64,000 nucleotides of DNA from Blautia glucerasea (GCF_013304385.1 NZ_JAAITU010000001.1:62001-126000), one strand, 5' to 3'. Shown: positions 44,921 to 54,641, counted from the first letter of the stretch. A program made the numbers and translations. The notes: generated from the letters alone by a model not told the origin.

Positions 44921-45586
44921 ATGAGAAAAGCGTGTATTTTCGATCTGGATGGAACACTGGCATTTACACTGGATTCAATGGCGACTGTGGCTAATCAGGT
45001 GCTTACAGAATTGGGACTTAGAGAACTTCCCACTGAAAAGTTTAAATATTATTGTGGGGACGGGGCAGATATGCTGGTTCGCAGATGTTTGGAAGATGCA
45101 GGAGATCCTCAGCTGAACCATTATGAAGAGGCAAGAAAAATGTACAGAGAAAGGTTTGACCAGGATCCACTTTATAAGGTTTCTGTATATCCGCATATGA
45201 TGGAAGCTTTAAATGCGTTAAAAGAAGCTGGGGTCAAAATTGCTGTTTGTTCTAACAAGCCCCATATTGCTTCTGTAAAAGTGGTAGAGGAACTGTTTGG
45301 GGATCTTTTTGATGTGGTGATCGGACAAAGCTCCCAGATTCGCAGGAAACCTGCACCGGATGAACCTTTAAAGGCAGCACAGATCATGAATGTAAAGCCA
45401 GAAGAATGTATGTATTTTGGAGATACTGGCACAGACATGCAGACAGGAAAAGCGGCTGGCATGCTGACTGTGGGTGTGCTTTGGGGATATCGCACAAAAG
45501 ACGAATTGATTGCAAACGGTGCAGATCTTCTGCTTGAAACACCGAAAGATATATGGAAAATTTACAGGGAGAAAAAAGATGATTAA
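44921..45586 (+). CDS. HAD hydrolase, phosphoglycolate phosphatase-like
   Basis: A 221-residue HAD phosphatase: CIFDLDGTLAFTLDSM (motif I), VCSNKP (motif II), KP and YFGDTGTDMQTGKAAG (motifs III and IV). The cap type fits the Gph group. The substrate may be phosphoglycolate or another small ester. It overlaps the next gene by 8 bp and sits in a maf-HAD-HAD operon. Confidence 0.88.
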   Translation: MRKACIFDLDGTLAFTLDSMATVANQVLTELGLRELPTEKFKYYCGDGADMLVRRCLEDAGDPQLNHYEEARKMYRERFDQDPLYKVSVYPHMMEALNALKEAGVKIAVCSNKPHIASVKVVEELFGDLFDVVIGQSSQIRRKPAPDEPLKAAQIMNVKPEECMYFGDTGTDMQTGKAAGMLTVGVLWGYRTKDELIANGADLLLETPKDIWKIYREKKDD

Positions 45587-46400
45587 ATTGATCGCAAGTG
45601 ATCTGGACGGAACTTTGCTGCTAAACGGAGCGCAGGATCTGCCAGAGGAAATGTTTGATCTGATTCCAAGACTGAAAAAAGCGGGGATTCTTTTTGCTGC
45701 TGCCAGCGGAAGACAGTATGCGAATATGAGACGTCTGTTTGCCCCGGTAGTATCAGACATGGCATTTATATGTGAAAACGGTGCATTAGTGGTAAAAGAC
45801 GATAAGATCCTATATCAGGAAACCTTTGACTCAGACCTGATGAAAGATATCATCCAGGCAGTAAATGAAAAGGAAGGTGCAGAATACTCTTGCTCTACAA
45901 AAGATTTTTACTATATTCAGCCGAAAACAGAGGAATATTACAATCTGCTCAAGAATGTGGTGAAATGTGACTGTAAGGTGATCAAAGGTGTGGAGGAGAT
46001 CACGCTTCCTTGCTTGAAAATGGCAGTATATGAGCCGGCAGGAGTTACAGATGAATGTATAAAATACTGGCAGAACCGGTTCAGTGATCGTTGTAAGGTT
46101 GTGACGTCAGGAACGGTATGGATTGATTTTATACCTTTTCAGACAAATAAAGCCATTGGTCTGCGAACTTTACAGGATATGTATGGTATTGCAGCAGATG
46201 AGTGTATAGCCTTTGGGGATGAATACAATGATATTGAAATGCTTCGGGCAGTAAAATACAGCTTTGCCATGGCACATTCCAAGCCGGGGGTACGTGCTTC
46301 GGCAGATTTTGAGGCAGAAAGAGAAGAGCCGGTGTTGGAGGCTATTCTTCAGTCGGAGGGAAATATAGAGAAAATTCCCCTTACTCCGGCGAGAAGATAA
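45579..46400 (+). CDS. Cof-type HAD-IIB phosphatase
   Basis: A 273-residue Cof/YidA-type HAD hydrolase. Motif I is LIASDLDGTLLLNG, then AAASGRQYANMRRLF, and the late motif IAFGDEYNDIEMLR. These enzymes dephosphorylate sugar phosphates, flavin mononucleotide or similar. ATG 45579 is used because the family starts there; the upstream part of the frame overlaps the preceding HAD gene. Confidence 0.9.
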   Translation: MIKLIASDLDGTLLLNGAQDLPEEMFDLIPRLKKAGILFAAASGRQYANMRRLFAPVVSDMAFICENGALVVKDDKILYQETFDSDLMKDIIQAVNEKEGAEYSCSTKDFYYIQPKTEEYYNLLKNVVKCDCKVIKGVEEITLPCLKMAVYEPAGVTDECIKYWQNRFSDRCKVVTSGTVWIDFIPFQTNKAIGLRTLQDMYGIAADECIAFGDEYNDIEMLRAVKYSFAMAHSKPGVRASADFEAEREEPVLEAILQSEGNIEKIPLTPARR

Positions 46401-46475
46401 TTCCATGCAAGCAGGAGACACAACTAAATAGAAAACACAACTAAATAGGAAACTGAACAGCAGGAGGAAAATAAT

Positions 46476-46733
46476 ATGTATACAGAAGAATGCATTAACA
46501 TATTTCTGAAAAAACAGGGACAGCTTTTTGATGAACCAGTAGCAGAGAATCCGGAAGAGGCAGAGGCTTTTCTGGAAGACTGCATGGCGGTTGTGGTAGA
46601 TTCCATCAAGGATGTAAAAGTATATCTGTCCGGAATGGGCGCAGATGTAGATGGACTTTCAGATGAAGAACTGGAAGAAGAAAGTGAAGTTTTTCCTCTT
46701 CCTGATGGAACATATTTGATCGTAGAAGGGTGA
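46476..46733 (+). CDS. Small acidic protein, unknown
   Basis: An 85-residue acidic protein, mostly helical, with no membrane segment. The start behind CAGGAGG is clear. Ends with PLPDGTYLIVEG. No family was recognised. It lies between the Cof phosphatase and a large surface protein and may be a single-gene unit. Confidence 0.7.
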   Translation: MYTEECINIFLKKQGQLFDEPVAENPEEAEAFLEDCMAVVVDSIKDVKVYLSGMGADVDGLSDEELEEESEVFPLPDGTYLIVEG

Positions 46734-46869
46734 AACTGTCAGGTAAATCCATTTTACATGAAGAAAAAAAAGTCTGCTATAATACATATAGAAAATAAAA
46801 CAGCAGATATATCCGGATCAGAATTAGTGATATGATTTGCCGGACATAAAATGTAAAGGAGGATGGCAT

Positions 46870-49827
46870 ATGAAACCCAAAAAGATTTTATCTGTTCTAA
46901 TGGCAATGCTTATGGCTCTTTCGTTACTTCCGTCACTTGTATTTGCATCGGAAGCACAGGCTGTGAAGCTTGAGGGAAAGCTGAAGATCAAAGGAACAGC
47001 TTCTGTGGGAAGTGTGCTCAGAGCAGAGTATAAAAAGGTAATTCCTGAAGGGATTACAGACGAGGATGTTACATTCCAGTGGTCAAGAAAGACTGGAGAT
47101 GAACTGACTGAGGTGGGTAAAGAGAAAACGTACACCCTGGTACAGGAAGATATGGGCAACAGGATCCAGCTTAAGATTACAGGAAATGAAGAACTTGGTT
47201 TTACAGGTGAATTAAAGGCACTTAGTGTGGAGGTTGTGGCAGAGGGTGAGACTCCTGCTCCGGATGAGGATAATGAAGATGACCTTACACAGCAGGATGT
47301 ACAGATTCCGGAGGCTGCAGGCGAGGGTGCTTCAGACGCAGACATAGATGTTCAGGGTGATACTCAGGATACAGACATTCCGGAGGCTGGGGATGATACC
47401 CAGGATGCAAATATTCCGGAGACTGGGGATGATACCCAGGATACAGACATTCCGGGGGCAGGGGATGACACCCAGGATGCAAACATCCCGGAGGCTGGAG
47501 GAGATACCCAGGATACAAATATTCCAGAGGCTTCTGATGACGGCACTACGGGAACTGCCCAGGATATTCCGGCAGATACAGACAACAGTGCGATCCAGAT
47601 CAATAATGAAGAGACTCTTAATATTCCGGAGACTACAGATGCAGATGCTCCGGAACTGACATACAGTGCAGAAGTATCTATGGATAACAGCACTGATGTA
47701 CTTGATTTTGGCAGTGCAGAGGCAGGATATACACAGCTTCCTGGTGAGCAGTATGTGACTATTACCAATACAGGCACAGGCGATTTGAATTTCACCAGTG
47801 TTTCACCAGAGCACTTTATGGTACAGGATATTACAGAGCCTTTGAAAGCAGGAGAATCTGTAAATGTATGGGTTCAGCCAAGAGAGGGTATACCGGCTGG
47901 TATTTATAAGGACACGATCACCTATACTACCGAGGAAGGGGCACAGGCTTCCTTTGAAGCAGATTTCACAGTGAATGAAGCAGCTCAGGTAACAGATGGA
48001 AATGGTGAGGATACAAATGCACCACAGGATCAGCAGAAAACTGATCCGGCACCTTCTGTGACACCAGACGTGCCTGCAGGAACAGCCCTTACATTTGATC
48101 CTGTTACAGCTGGATATACAGAACTTCCGGCAGGGAAGACTGTAAGCTTCAGCAATCAGGCAGGCACAGCAGAGGCACAGCTTAAGGCAGTGCTTGACGC
48201 AGGTGCACAGGCAGCTTTTACAGCAGCATTTTCAGCAGATACCTTAGCAGCAGGCGCAACGGAATCTTCAGTATTGACAGTTCAGCCAGTAGCTGGTCTT
48301 ACAGCAGGTACTTATTCCGGTGATGTGACTGTACAGGTTAATGGAGTGGATTTTGCCACCTATCCTGTATCCCTTACAGTGAATGCACCGGCAGCAGCGA
48401 GTCTGGCAGCAGATCCGGCAAGCGGAAGTACTCTTGCATTTGATTCTGTAAAAGAAGGATATGCAGCAGCACCAGATGCAAAGTCTGTTACAGTAAGCAA
48501 TTCAGGAAATGCAGCAGCGAATCTGACAGCTGTTCTTGATGAGGCAGGACAGAATGCATTTACTGCAGCTCTTTCACAGGCTTCTATAGCAGGTGGGGAG
48601 TCTGCTATTCTGGCAGTTCAGCCGAAGATGGGGTTGAAAGCTGGTACCTATACAGGTCAGGTGTCTGTATTGAATGACGGAAATGTTGTATTCACATATA
48701 CATTTTCTTTGACGGTGGCACCGGCAGATGTATTTGGATTATCTGTAAATCCCAGCATAGTTGATTTTGGTACTGTGAAAGCCGGTTATACAGAAGCACC
48801 ACAGGCCTACACAGTTACCGTAAAGAATGAAGGTAATACAACCATCAATCTGAAGCAGCCAACCGGCGGTGATTTTGAGGTGGGCGCTCTTTCTGCAGTG
48901 ACACTTGCACCAGGTGAGAGTGCAACCTTTACTGTAAGACCTAAGACAGGTCTTGCAGAAGGACTGTTTGATCAGGATATTGTAGTAGCAAGCGATAATT
49001 CCCAGACAAGTGTAAAGGCAATCCTTACAGTTGCAAAAGCAGAGGTTAAATTGACAGGGATTACCAAACCTTCTCAAATTACAGGGCTTGCCAATGGTAC
49101 GAAGAAATCCGCTAAGGCTCTGAAGCTTCCTGAGACTGTTGTCATCAGTACTACAAATGGAAAGATGAAAGCATCCGTTAAATGGGATGTAAATGGCAGC
49201 TCTTATGATCCGGACAGCACAGATGCACAGACATTTACCGTAAAGGGAACAGTGAAATTACCTAGTGGTGTGACCAATCCTGATCAGATTAGCACTATTG
49301 TTTCTGCAAAAGTAAGTGTGAATGGACGTTCTGCAGTGCTTGCAGACCCATCCGGAAATACTATTGCAGGGATTGATCCTAACGCAGCTTATACTACAGC
49401 GACCAAGATCACCGTCACAGCAAATGGTGCAGGTATGAATAATACCGATCCTGGAACCGGAGATACCAGATATATTCCGGCAAGCTGGAAGGTTCTTGAA
49501 GAAAGAAAGTGGGAGCAGGCTCCTTATTCAGCTACATTCAGAATGGCTAAGGCAGGCAGCTATACTATGACAGTTGTATTCAATCAGCAGAAATACGATG
49601 GAAGTAACTGGGTAAATACAGGTGCACAGGATGCTAAGCAGGTCAACTTCAATGTTTCACAGGCAGATGGCCAGGATCTTACCCCGGCAGCGAACCGTAC
49701 AGATGCTAACCAGAAAAATGCAGTACGTACCGGTGATAACACACCGATCATGACATTTGTGATCATTCTGGTGGTTGCAGTGATCTGCATCATTGGTGTA
49801 GTTGTTTACAGAAAAAAGAAAAAATGA
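46870..49827 (+). CDS. Large wall-anchored protein with ASH-like repeats
   Basis: A 985-residue exported protein. Signal peptide 1-24; an Ig-like domain (about 28-125, with GKLKIKGTASVGSVL); an acidic repeat zone (about 140-225); then four ASH/choice-of-anchor-like beta repeats beginning LDFGSAEAGYTQLPG, LTFDPVTAGYTELPAG, LAFDSVKEGYAAAPD and VDFGTVKAGYTEAPQ. A further beta domain follows. The tail VRTGDNTP, a hydrophobic helix and RKKKK is the clostridial sortase-type anchor. ATG 46870 is backed by AAAGGAGG. Confidence 0.85.
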   Translation: MKPKKILSVLMAMLMALSLLPSLVFASEAQAVKLEGKLKIKGTASVGSVLRAEYKKVIPEGITDEDVTFQWSRKTGDELTEVGKEKTYTLVQEDMGNRIQLKITGNEELGFTGELKALSVEVVAEGETPAPDEDNEDDLTQQDVQIPEAAGEGASDADIDVQGDTQDTDIPEAGDDTQDANIPETGDDTQDTDIPGAGDDTQDANIPEAGGDTQDTNIPEASDDGTTGTAQDIPADTDNSAIQINNEETLNIPETTDADAPELTYSAEVSMDNSTDVLDFGSAEAGYTQLPGEQYVTITNTGTGDLNFTSVSPEHFMVQDITEPLKAGESVNVWVQPREGIPAGIYKDTITYTTEEGAQASFEADFTVNEAAQVTDGNGEDTNAPQDQQKTDPAPSVTPDVPAGTALTFDPVTAGYTELPAGKTVSFSNQAGTAEAQLKAVLDAGAQAAFTAAFSADTLAAGATESSVLTVQPVAGLTAGTYSGDVTVQVNGVDFATYPVSLTVNAPAAASLAADPASGSTLAFDSVKEGYAAAPDAKSVTVSNSGNAAANLTAVLDEAGQNAFTAALSQASIAGGESAILAVQPKMGLKAGTYTGQVSVLNDGNVVFTYTFSLTVAPADVFGLSVNPSIVDFGTVKAGYTEAPQAYTVTVKNEGNTTINLKQPTGGDFEVGALSAVTLAPGESATFTVRPKTGLAEGLFDQDIVVASDNSQTSVKAILTVAKAEVKLTGITKPSQITGLANGTKKSAKALKLPETVVISTTNGKMKASVKWDVNGSSYDPDSTDAQTFTVKGTVKLPSGVTNPDQISTIVSAKVSVNGRSAVLADPSGNTIAGIDPNAAYTTATKITVTANGAGMNNTDPGTGDTRYIPASWKVLEERKWEQAPYSATFRMAKAGSYTMTVVFNQQKYDGSNWVNTGAQDAKQVNFNVSQADGQDLTPAANRTDANQKNAVRTGDNTPIMTFVIILVVAVICIIGVVVYRKKKK
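47359..47538 (+). repeat. 36-bp in-frame tandem repeat, five units
   Basis: Five 12-codon units of theme TQDTDIPEAGDD. Odd units begin TQDTDIP or TQDTNIP and even units TQDANIP, which suggests duplication of a 72-bp pair. Confidence 0.9.
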
Positions 49828-49849
49828 TTTCATAATATAGTGATGTTGT

Positions 49850-49899
49850 CAGCAGGCTTTTTAGGGAATAATAAGATTCCCTAAAAAGCCTGCTGTTTT
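49850..49899 (+). terminator. Terminator after large wall protein
   Basis: A perfect 20-bp stem: CAGCAGGC... at 49850-49869 pairs with ...GCCTGCTG at 49876-49895, then TTTT. The A/T content inside permits use from both strands. Confidence 0.88.
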
Positions 49900-49917
49900 A
49901 TGAAATAAAGCCAACTG

Positions 49918-49944
49918 TTAGCACTCAACTTACATGAGTGCTAA
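49918..49944 (+). promoter_or_regulatory. CIRCE element (HrcA operator)
   Basis: TTAGCACTC-N9-GAGTGCTAA, an exact match to the CIRCE consensus. It lies just before the promoter of htpG. Confidence 0.95.
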
Positions 49945-49951
49945 ATTTTTC

Positions 49952-49980
49952 TTGACTTTTGAAAAGAAGAGTATTAGTAT
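49952..49980 (+). promoter_or_regulatory. htpG promoter
   Basis: TTGACT (49952-49957), 17-bp spacer, TAGTAT (49975-49980). CIRCE ends 7 bp upstream of the -35, so HrcA would sit next to RNA polymerase rather than on the start site. Confidence 0.75.
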
Positions 49981-50019
49981 ATATTGCATAAGAGTAAAAA
50001 TCAAAGGAGAGTGATCTAC

Positions 50020-52071
50020 ATGGCTGAAAAGCATGGTAGTTTATCAATTAACAGTGACAATATTTTTCCAATTATAAAGAAATGGTTATATTCTGATCAT
50101 GATATTTTTGTCAGGGAACTGGTTTCCAATGGTTGCGATGCAGTGACGAAGCTGAAGAAACTGGATGTAATGGGCGAGTATACATTGCCGGATGATTACA
50201 AGCCGGAGATCCATATTATTGTAGATCCGGAAAAGAAGACCCTGAAGTTTATTGATAATGGTCTTGGTATGACTGCAGATGAAGTAGAAGAGTATATTAC
50301 ACAGATAGCCTTTTCTGGCGCTACCCAGTTCCTGGAGCAGTATAAGGATAAGACTACAGATGATCAGATCATCGGTCATTTTGGACTGGGATTTTATTCT
50401 GCATTTATGGTTGCAGATGAGGTTCATATTGATACTCTTTCTTATAAAGAGGGCGCCACAGCTGTACATTGGACATGTGATGGCGGTACAGAGTATGATA
50501 TGCAGGATGGGGATAAGACAACAGTTGGTACAGAGATCACATTGTTCCTGAATGAAGAGAGCGTAGAATTTGCCAATGAATATCGTATGCGTGAAGTACT
50601 TCAGAAATATTGTTCCTTCATGCCGGTAAATATTTATCTTGCTAAGGAAAATCAGGAGCAGGAGTACGAAACCATTGATGAGTCAGAGCTTCGTGAGGAT
50701 GATGTAGTTGTTGAGCATATTCATGAAGATGCTAAGACTGAAGAGAAAGAAAATGATAAAGGAGAGAAAGAGGTTGTCGAAGTTTCTCCTGCAAAGGATA
50801 AGGTAAAGATTAACAAACGTCCAGTATCCTTAAGCAATCCCCATCCACTGTGGATGAAGCATCCAAATGAATGCACAGAGGAAGAATACAAAGAGTTTTA
50901 CAGGACTGTATTTATGGACTACAAGGAGCCATTGTTCTGGATTCACCTGAATATGGATTATCCTTTTAACTTAAAAGGTATCCTGTATTTCCCGAAGATC
51001 AATACAGAGTATGATTCTATCGAAGGAACCATCAAGCTTTATAATAATCAGGTATTTATTGCTGATAATATTAAAGAAGTGATTCCAGAGTTCCTGCTTT
51101 TACTGAAAGGTGTGATCGATTGTCCGGATCTGCCTCTGAATGTATCCAGATCAGCACTTCAGAATGATGGATTTGTACAGAAAATTTCTGAATATATTAC
51201 CAAAAAGGTTGCAGACAAATTGACCGGCATGTGTAAGACCGACAGAGAATCCTATGAGAAATACTGGGATGATATTAGTCCATTTATTAAATTTGGCTGC
51301 ATTAAGGATAATAAATTTGCAGATAAAATGCATGATTACATTCTGTTCAAGAATATTGACGGAAAATATCTTACATTGAAGGACTGCATTGAAGAAAATA
51401 AAAAAGATCAGAATGTTGAAGAGAAGGCTGAAGATACAAAAGAAGCAGCTTCTGATGATAAGAAAGAGCCGGAAAAGACAACCATATTCTATGTGACAGA
51501 TGAGATCCAGCAGAGCCAGTATATCAATATGTTCCGTGAAGCAGGCAAAGATGCTGTGATCATGAAACATAATATCGATGCTCCGTTTATTACTCATCTG
51601 GAGCAGAAAGATGAGCATGTACAGTTTAAGAGAATTGATGCAGACCTTTCTGAAGAAATGAAAGAAGATACTGCCATTGACGAAGATACAGTAAAGAAGC
51701 TGACAGATATCTTCCGTACAAGCCTTAAGAAAGATAAATTGGAAGTAAAGGTTGAAAAGCTGAAAAATGCGGGTGTTGCAGCAATGGTTACTTTGTCTGA
51801 GGAAAGCCGCCGTATGCAGGATATGATGAAAATGTATAATATGTATGGCATGGATCCGTCCATGTTTGGCGGTCAGGAAACCCTAATCCTGAATGCAAAC
51901 CATCCGCTGGTACAGTATGTGGCAGAGCATACAGATGGCGAGAATACATCCATGATCTGTGAACAGCTGTATGATCTGGCAATGATGAGCCATAAACAGC
52001 TTTCACCAGAAGAAATGACAAAATTTGTTAAGAGAAGCAATGATATTCTGCTGAAACTGGCAGAAGCTTAA
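50020..52071 (+). CDS. htpG: Hsp90 chaperone HtpG
   Basis: A 683-residue bacterial Hsp90. The ATPase domain has LVSNGCDAVTKL (with NGCDA in place of the usual NASDA), DNGLGMT and GHFGLGFYSAFMV. A charged linker (about 225-260) leads to the middle and C-terminal dimer domains. ATG 50020 is chosen because AAAGGAG precedes it; the frame opens at 49984. CIRCE upstream predicts heat induction through HrcA, an arrangement not used for htpG in B. subtilis. Confidence 0.95.
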   Translation: MAEKHGSLSINSDNIFPIIKKWLYSDHDIFVRELVSNGCDAVTKLKKLDVMGEYTLPDDYKPEIHIIVDPEKKTLKFIDNGLGMTADEVEEYITQIAFSGATQFLEQYKDKTTDDQIIGHFGLGFYSAFMVADEVHIDTLSYKEGATAVHWTCDGGTEYDMQDGDKTTVGTEITLFLNEESVEFANEYRMREVLQKYCSFMPVNIYLAKENQEQEYETIDESELREDDVVVEHIHEDAKTEEKENDKGEKEVVEVSPAKDKVKINKRPVSLSNPHPLWMKHPNECTEEEYKEFYRTVFMDYKEPLFWIHLNMDYPFNLKGILYFPKINTEYDSIEGTIKLYNNQVFIADNIKEVIPEFLLLLKGVIDCPDLPLNVSRSALQNDGFVQKISEYITKKVADKLTGMCKTDRESYEKYWDDISPFIKFGCIKDNKFADKMHDYILFKNIDGKYLTLKDCIEENKKDQNVEEKAEDTKEAASDDKKEPEKTTIFYVTDEIQQSQYINMFREAGKDAVIMKHNIDAPFITHLEQKDEHVQFKRIDADLSEEMKEDTAIDEDTVKKLTDIFRTSLKKDKLEVKVEKLKNAGVAAMVTLSEESRRMQDMMKMYNMYGMDPSMFGGQETLILNANHPLVQYVAEHTDGENTSMICEQLYDLAMMSHKQLSPEEMTKFVKRSNDILLKLAEA

Positions 52072-52383
52072 TAAAGCCGGAAGAAGGTCGCTGTCTGGTA
52101 CAAGATATATTATATCTGTACCAGATACAGCGATTTTTTTTATCTCAGTCGAGAAGACTCCCGCTTCTTTCAGGTGGTGAGTAACAGCAAACTCGACTTG
52201 AAAAAAATCATAAAAAATATATATATTTTTCTGAAGTTGTTGTGTATAATATTAATGGGTTATTGTTGTAATTCAGATGATTCTTTCAGATAGAATCCAG
52301 AAAAGTGTAAGAAAAGCCGTATTGTATCACTGTGTGAACCAAGGTAAGAAGTAAAGGAAACATTGTTTTACAGGAGGAGAGTT
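52072..52383. other. Gap with terminator and short inverted repeat
   Basis: 312 bp. 52091-52143 is the htpG terminator: TCGCTGT and CTGGTAC pair with GTACCAG and ACAGCGA, followed by eight T. CAGTCGAG at 52147 can pair with CTCGACTT at 52192. An AT-rich stretch with TATAAT near 52245 may be the promoter of the next gene. Confidence 0.7.
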
Positions 52384-52707
52384 ATGAGAAAGGTTTACGG
52401 CTTGATTAGAACACTTGGAGCTACTTCAAAGTATAAAGGTTATTATTTTGTTGCAGAAGCAGTGAAATTGTCAATGGGATTCGCAGAAAAGCCTGTACGG
52501 ATCACGAAAGATGTATATCCCTGTCTGGCACGGAAATTTAAGTCCACACCTGTAAATGTGGAGCATGATATACGTACCGTTATTAATATATGTTGGGAGA
52601 ACAACCGTGAAAAGATACAGGAAATTGCAGGTTACACTTTAGAGTATAAACCTACAAACAGTGAGTTTGTCGATATGTTGGCATATTATCTGAAAGAGCA
52701 GATCTGA
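52384..52707 (+). CDS. Stand-alone Spo0A C-terminal (DNA-binding) domain protein
   Basis: A 107-residue protein made up almost entirely of the Spo0A effector domain: LGATSKYKGYYFVAEAVKLSM, ITKDVYPCLARKF, VEHDIRTVINICWENN and NSEFVDMLAYYL. No receiver domain or phospho-acceptor aspartate exists, and the 5' end has AGGAGGAG just before the ATG, so this is not a truncated gene. It may bind 0A-box-like DNA without phosphorylation control. Confidence 0.88.
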   Translation: MRKVYGLIRTLGATSKYKGYYFVAEAVKLSMGFAEKPVRITKDVYPCLARKFKSTPVNVEHDIRTVINICWENNREKIQEIAGYTLEYKPTNSEFVDMLAYYLKEQI

Positions 52708-52784
52708 CAAAGCACATGTGAAAGATGACAAAGGATGAAGAAGAGCTGAAACAGGAGTCGGAATGGCGAAACTGACTCCGGAGA

Positions 52785-53288
52785 TTACATCTCTTCAAAT
52801 ATGATTTGATGCTGGGAAAAAAAGTCCAGTACCATACCGTCCCATAACTGTTCCAGACGTTTGTCTGGAATAAATGTGTTGAAAGCTGTCCCTGTTGTAC
52901 ATAGCAGGATTTTGTTTTTGAACTGAAGATTCAGATAAAGTCCACTGATGGCAGAAGGGGCAGCAGAAAGGCTGGCCTGAGCCGCAAGAGCCTGTGTCTG
53001 AGTTTTAGACAGCTGAAGAACGATCTTGAAAGAAAGAGGCGTGCGTTTGCCACGGATCACGGACCAGCAGAAAGGTCTTGTTTCTTTCCAAAGGGAGTAG
53101 GTGCGCCCACTTTTCTGGAGTATCTGAAGCTGGTCACTGTCCAGAAAATCTGTATGCAGTTTCCCATCAATAGAAAATGTATTATAAGTTGTAATCTCAG
53201 CCTGGTTCAACCAGAATGAATCAAATACTTCTCTTATAAATAGTTTGTTCGTAAAATCTCGAAGATCTGTTATTTTTAAAGCAATCAT
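52785..53288 (-). CDS. DUF5721-like protein, unknown
   Basis: A 167-residue soluble protein beginning MIALKITDLRDFTNKLFIRE. It resembles the DUF5721 family of Clostridia, with no known role. Single minus-strand gene between spo0A-like and degV genes, with its own AT-rich upstream region and a TTTTCAATG start context. Confidence 0.6.
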   Translation of the reverse strand: MIALKITDLRDFTNKLFIREVFDSFWLNQAEITTYNTFSIDGKLHTDFLDSDQLQILQKSGRTYSLWKETRPFCWSVIRGKRTPLSFKIVLQLSKTQTQALAAQASLSAAPSAISGLYLNLQFKNKILLCTTGTAFNTFIPDKRLEQLWDGMVLDFFSQHQIIFEEM

Positions 53289-53456
53289 TGAAAATCCTCT
53301 GTTTCATAATATGTAAGATACCTATTCCCACATCATTATAAACGAAAATAAAAAAAAAGGATAGAGTTTTCTAAAAAGACTTTTCAAATACAATATGATA
53401 TGCTAATATAGATGTGGTATTCAATACTACATATTATGGAAAAGAGGACGATATAA

Positions 53457-54296
53457 TTGAGCTATAAGATTGTGATAGATAGTTGCGGAGAACTTTTAGA
53501 TGAATGGAAGCAGGATACCAGATTTGAATCTGTCCCTCTTACTTTGACTGTTGGAAATGAGAATATCATAGATGATAGTACTTTTGACCAGGCGGATTTT
53601 CTGAAAAAGGTGGCTGATTGTCCGGAATGTCCAAAGTCAGCCTGCCCATCACCGGAACGATACAGGAAGGCTTTCGACTGTGATGCGGATCATGTGTATT
53701 GCGTTACTTTATCAGCTGAGCTGAGCGGATCCTATAACAGTGCAATGCTGGGAAGAAGTCTGGTGGAAGAAAAACATCCAGGCAAGAAGATTCATATATT
53801 TAATTCTTGTTCTGCATCGGTTGGAGAAACCCTGATCGCATTAAAAATCCAGGAATGTGAAGAAAAGGGGATGGACTATAAGCAAACGATCGATACGGTA
53901 GAACATTATATTTCACAGCAGAATACTTTTTTTGTACTTGAGAATCTTGAAACTCTTCGTAAGAACGGGCGTCTTAGCAGGGTGAAGGCATTGGTTGCAT
54001 CAGCACTGAAGATCAAACCTGTGATGGGTGCTACTCAGGAAGGTACCATATGTCAGCTTGACCAGGCAAGAGGTATGAATAAGGCTCTTGTGAAGATGGT
54101 AGAACACATTCAGGAAGTAACCACAGACAGTGTAAATCGCACATTGGCTATTTCTCATTGCAACTGTGCACAGCGTGCCCAGATGCTGAAGGAGGCTCTT
54201 GAGGAAAAAATGAACCTTAAGAAGATCCTGGTTCTGGATACTGCGGGAGTCAGCAGTATGTATGCCAATGATGGCGGGATTATTGTTGTTGTATAA
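53457..54296 (+). CDS. DegV family fatty-acid-binding protein
   Basis: A 279-residue DegV protein. YKIVIDSCGELLDEW, CPSPERYRKAF, TLSAELSGSYNSA and ENLETLRKNGRLSRVKALVA are family landmarks. DegV proteins bind fatty acids for the FakA kinase in Firmicutes. The start is TTG at 53457 with GAGGACG upstream; an ATG is not available. It is single. Confidence 0.93.
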   Translation: MSYKIVIDSCGELLDEWKQDTRFESVPLTLTVGNENIIDDSTFDQADFLKKVADCPECPKSACPSPERYRKAFDCDADHVYCVTLSAELSGSYNSAMLGRSLVEEKHPGKKIHIFNSCSASVGETLIALKIQECEEKGMDYKQTIDTVEHYISQQNTFFVLENLETLRKNGRLSRVKALVASALKIKPVMGATQEGTICQLDQARGMNKALVKMVEHIQEVTTDSVNRTLAISHCNCAQRAQMLKEALEEKMNLKKILVLDTAGVSSMYANDGGIIVVV

Positions 54297-54380
54297 GGTT
54301 TGAGGCTTTTCTTTTCTTTAAGAATGTGCTATAATATGCAGAAATAATATTTTGCAGTGAGCATATAAAGGAGATAGATT

Positions 54381-54641
54381 ATGAGCCAGAAAAAAGTGGA
54401 TGCTTACAAAGCTGAAAAAGCGAACCGTGAAAAAATCATGAAAAAAGAAAAAAGGGTTCTTCGTCTTGAGAAGCTGATTGCCCTTGCGTTTTGTATAGTT
54501 GCAGTTGTATGGATCGGATTTTCTGTATACAGCAAGGTAAATGAAGGCAAAGAAGAAGTAGTGGTAAATACTGAGATGGATACTTCCGCTCTGGATGATT
54601 ACCTTTCCGGGATCGCTACTGACGCTGCTGATGCAGAATGA
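54381..54641 (+). CDS. Small membrane protein, unknown
   Basis: An 86-residue protein: basic coiled N-terminus (1-32), one membrane helix (about 34-52), then an acidic tail. Good AAAGGAG site. No family recognised; the layout resembles small division or secretion accessory proteins but that is only shape. Confidence 0.65.
   Translation: MSQKKVDAYKAEKANREKIMKKEKRVLRLEKLIALAFCIVAVVWIGFSVYSKVNEGKEEVVVNTEMDTSALDDYLSGIATDAADAE

Noticed and set aside
46401-46475. Short direct repeat AACTAAATAG in the gap before the 85-residue protein
   Set aside because: Only two 10-bp copies 17 bp apart; too little to call a feature.
47364-47795. Antisense frames over the 36-bp repeat
   Set aside because: Low-complexity shadows of the repeat with no ribosome site.
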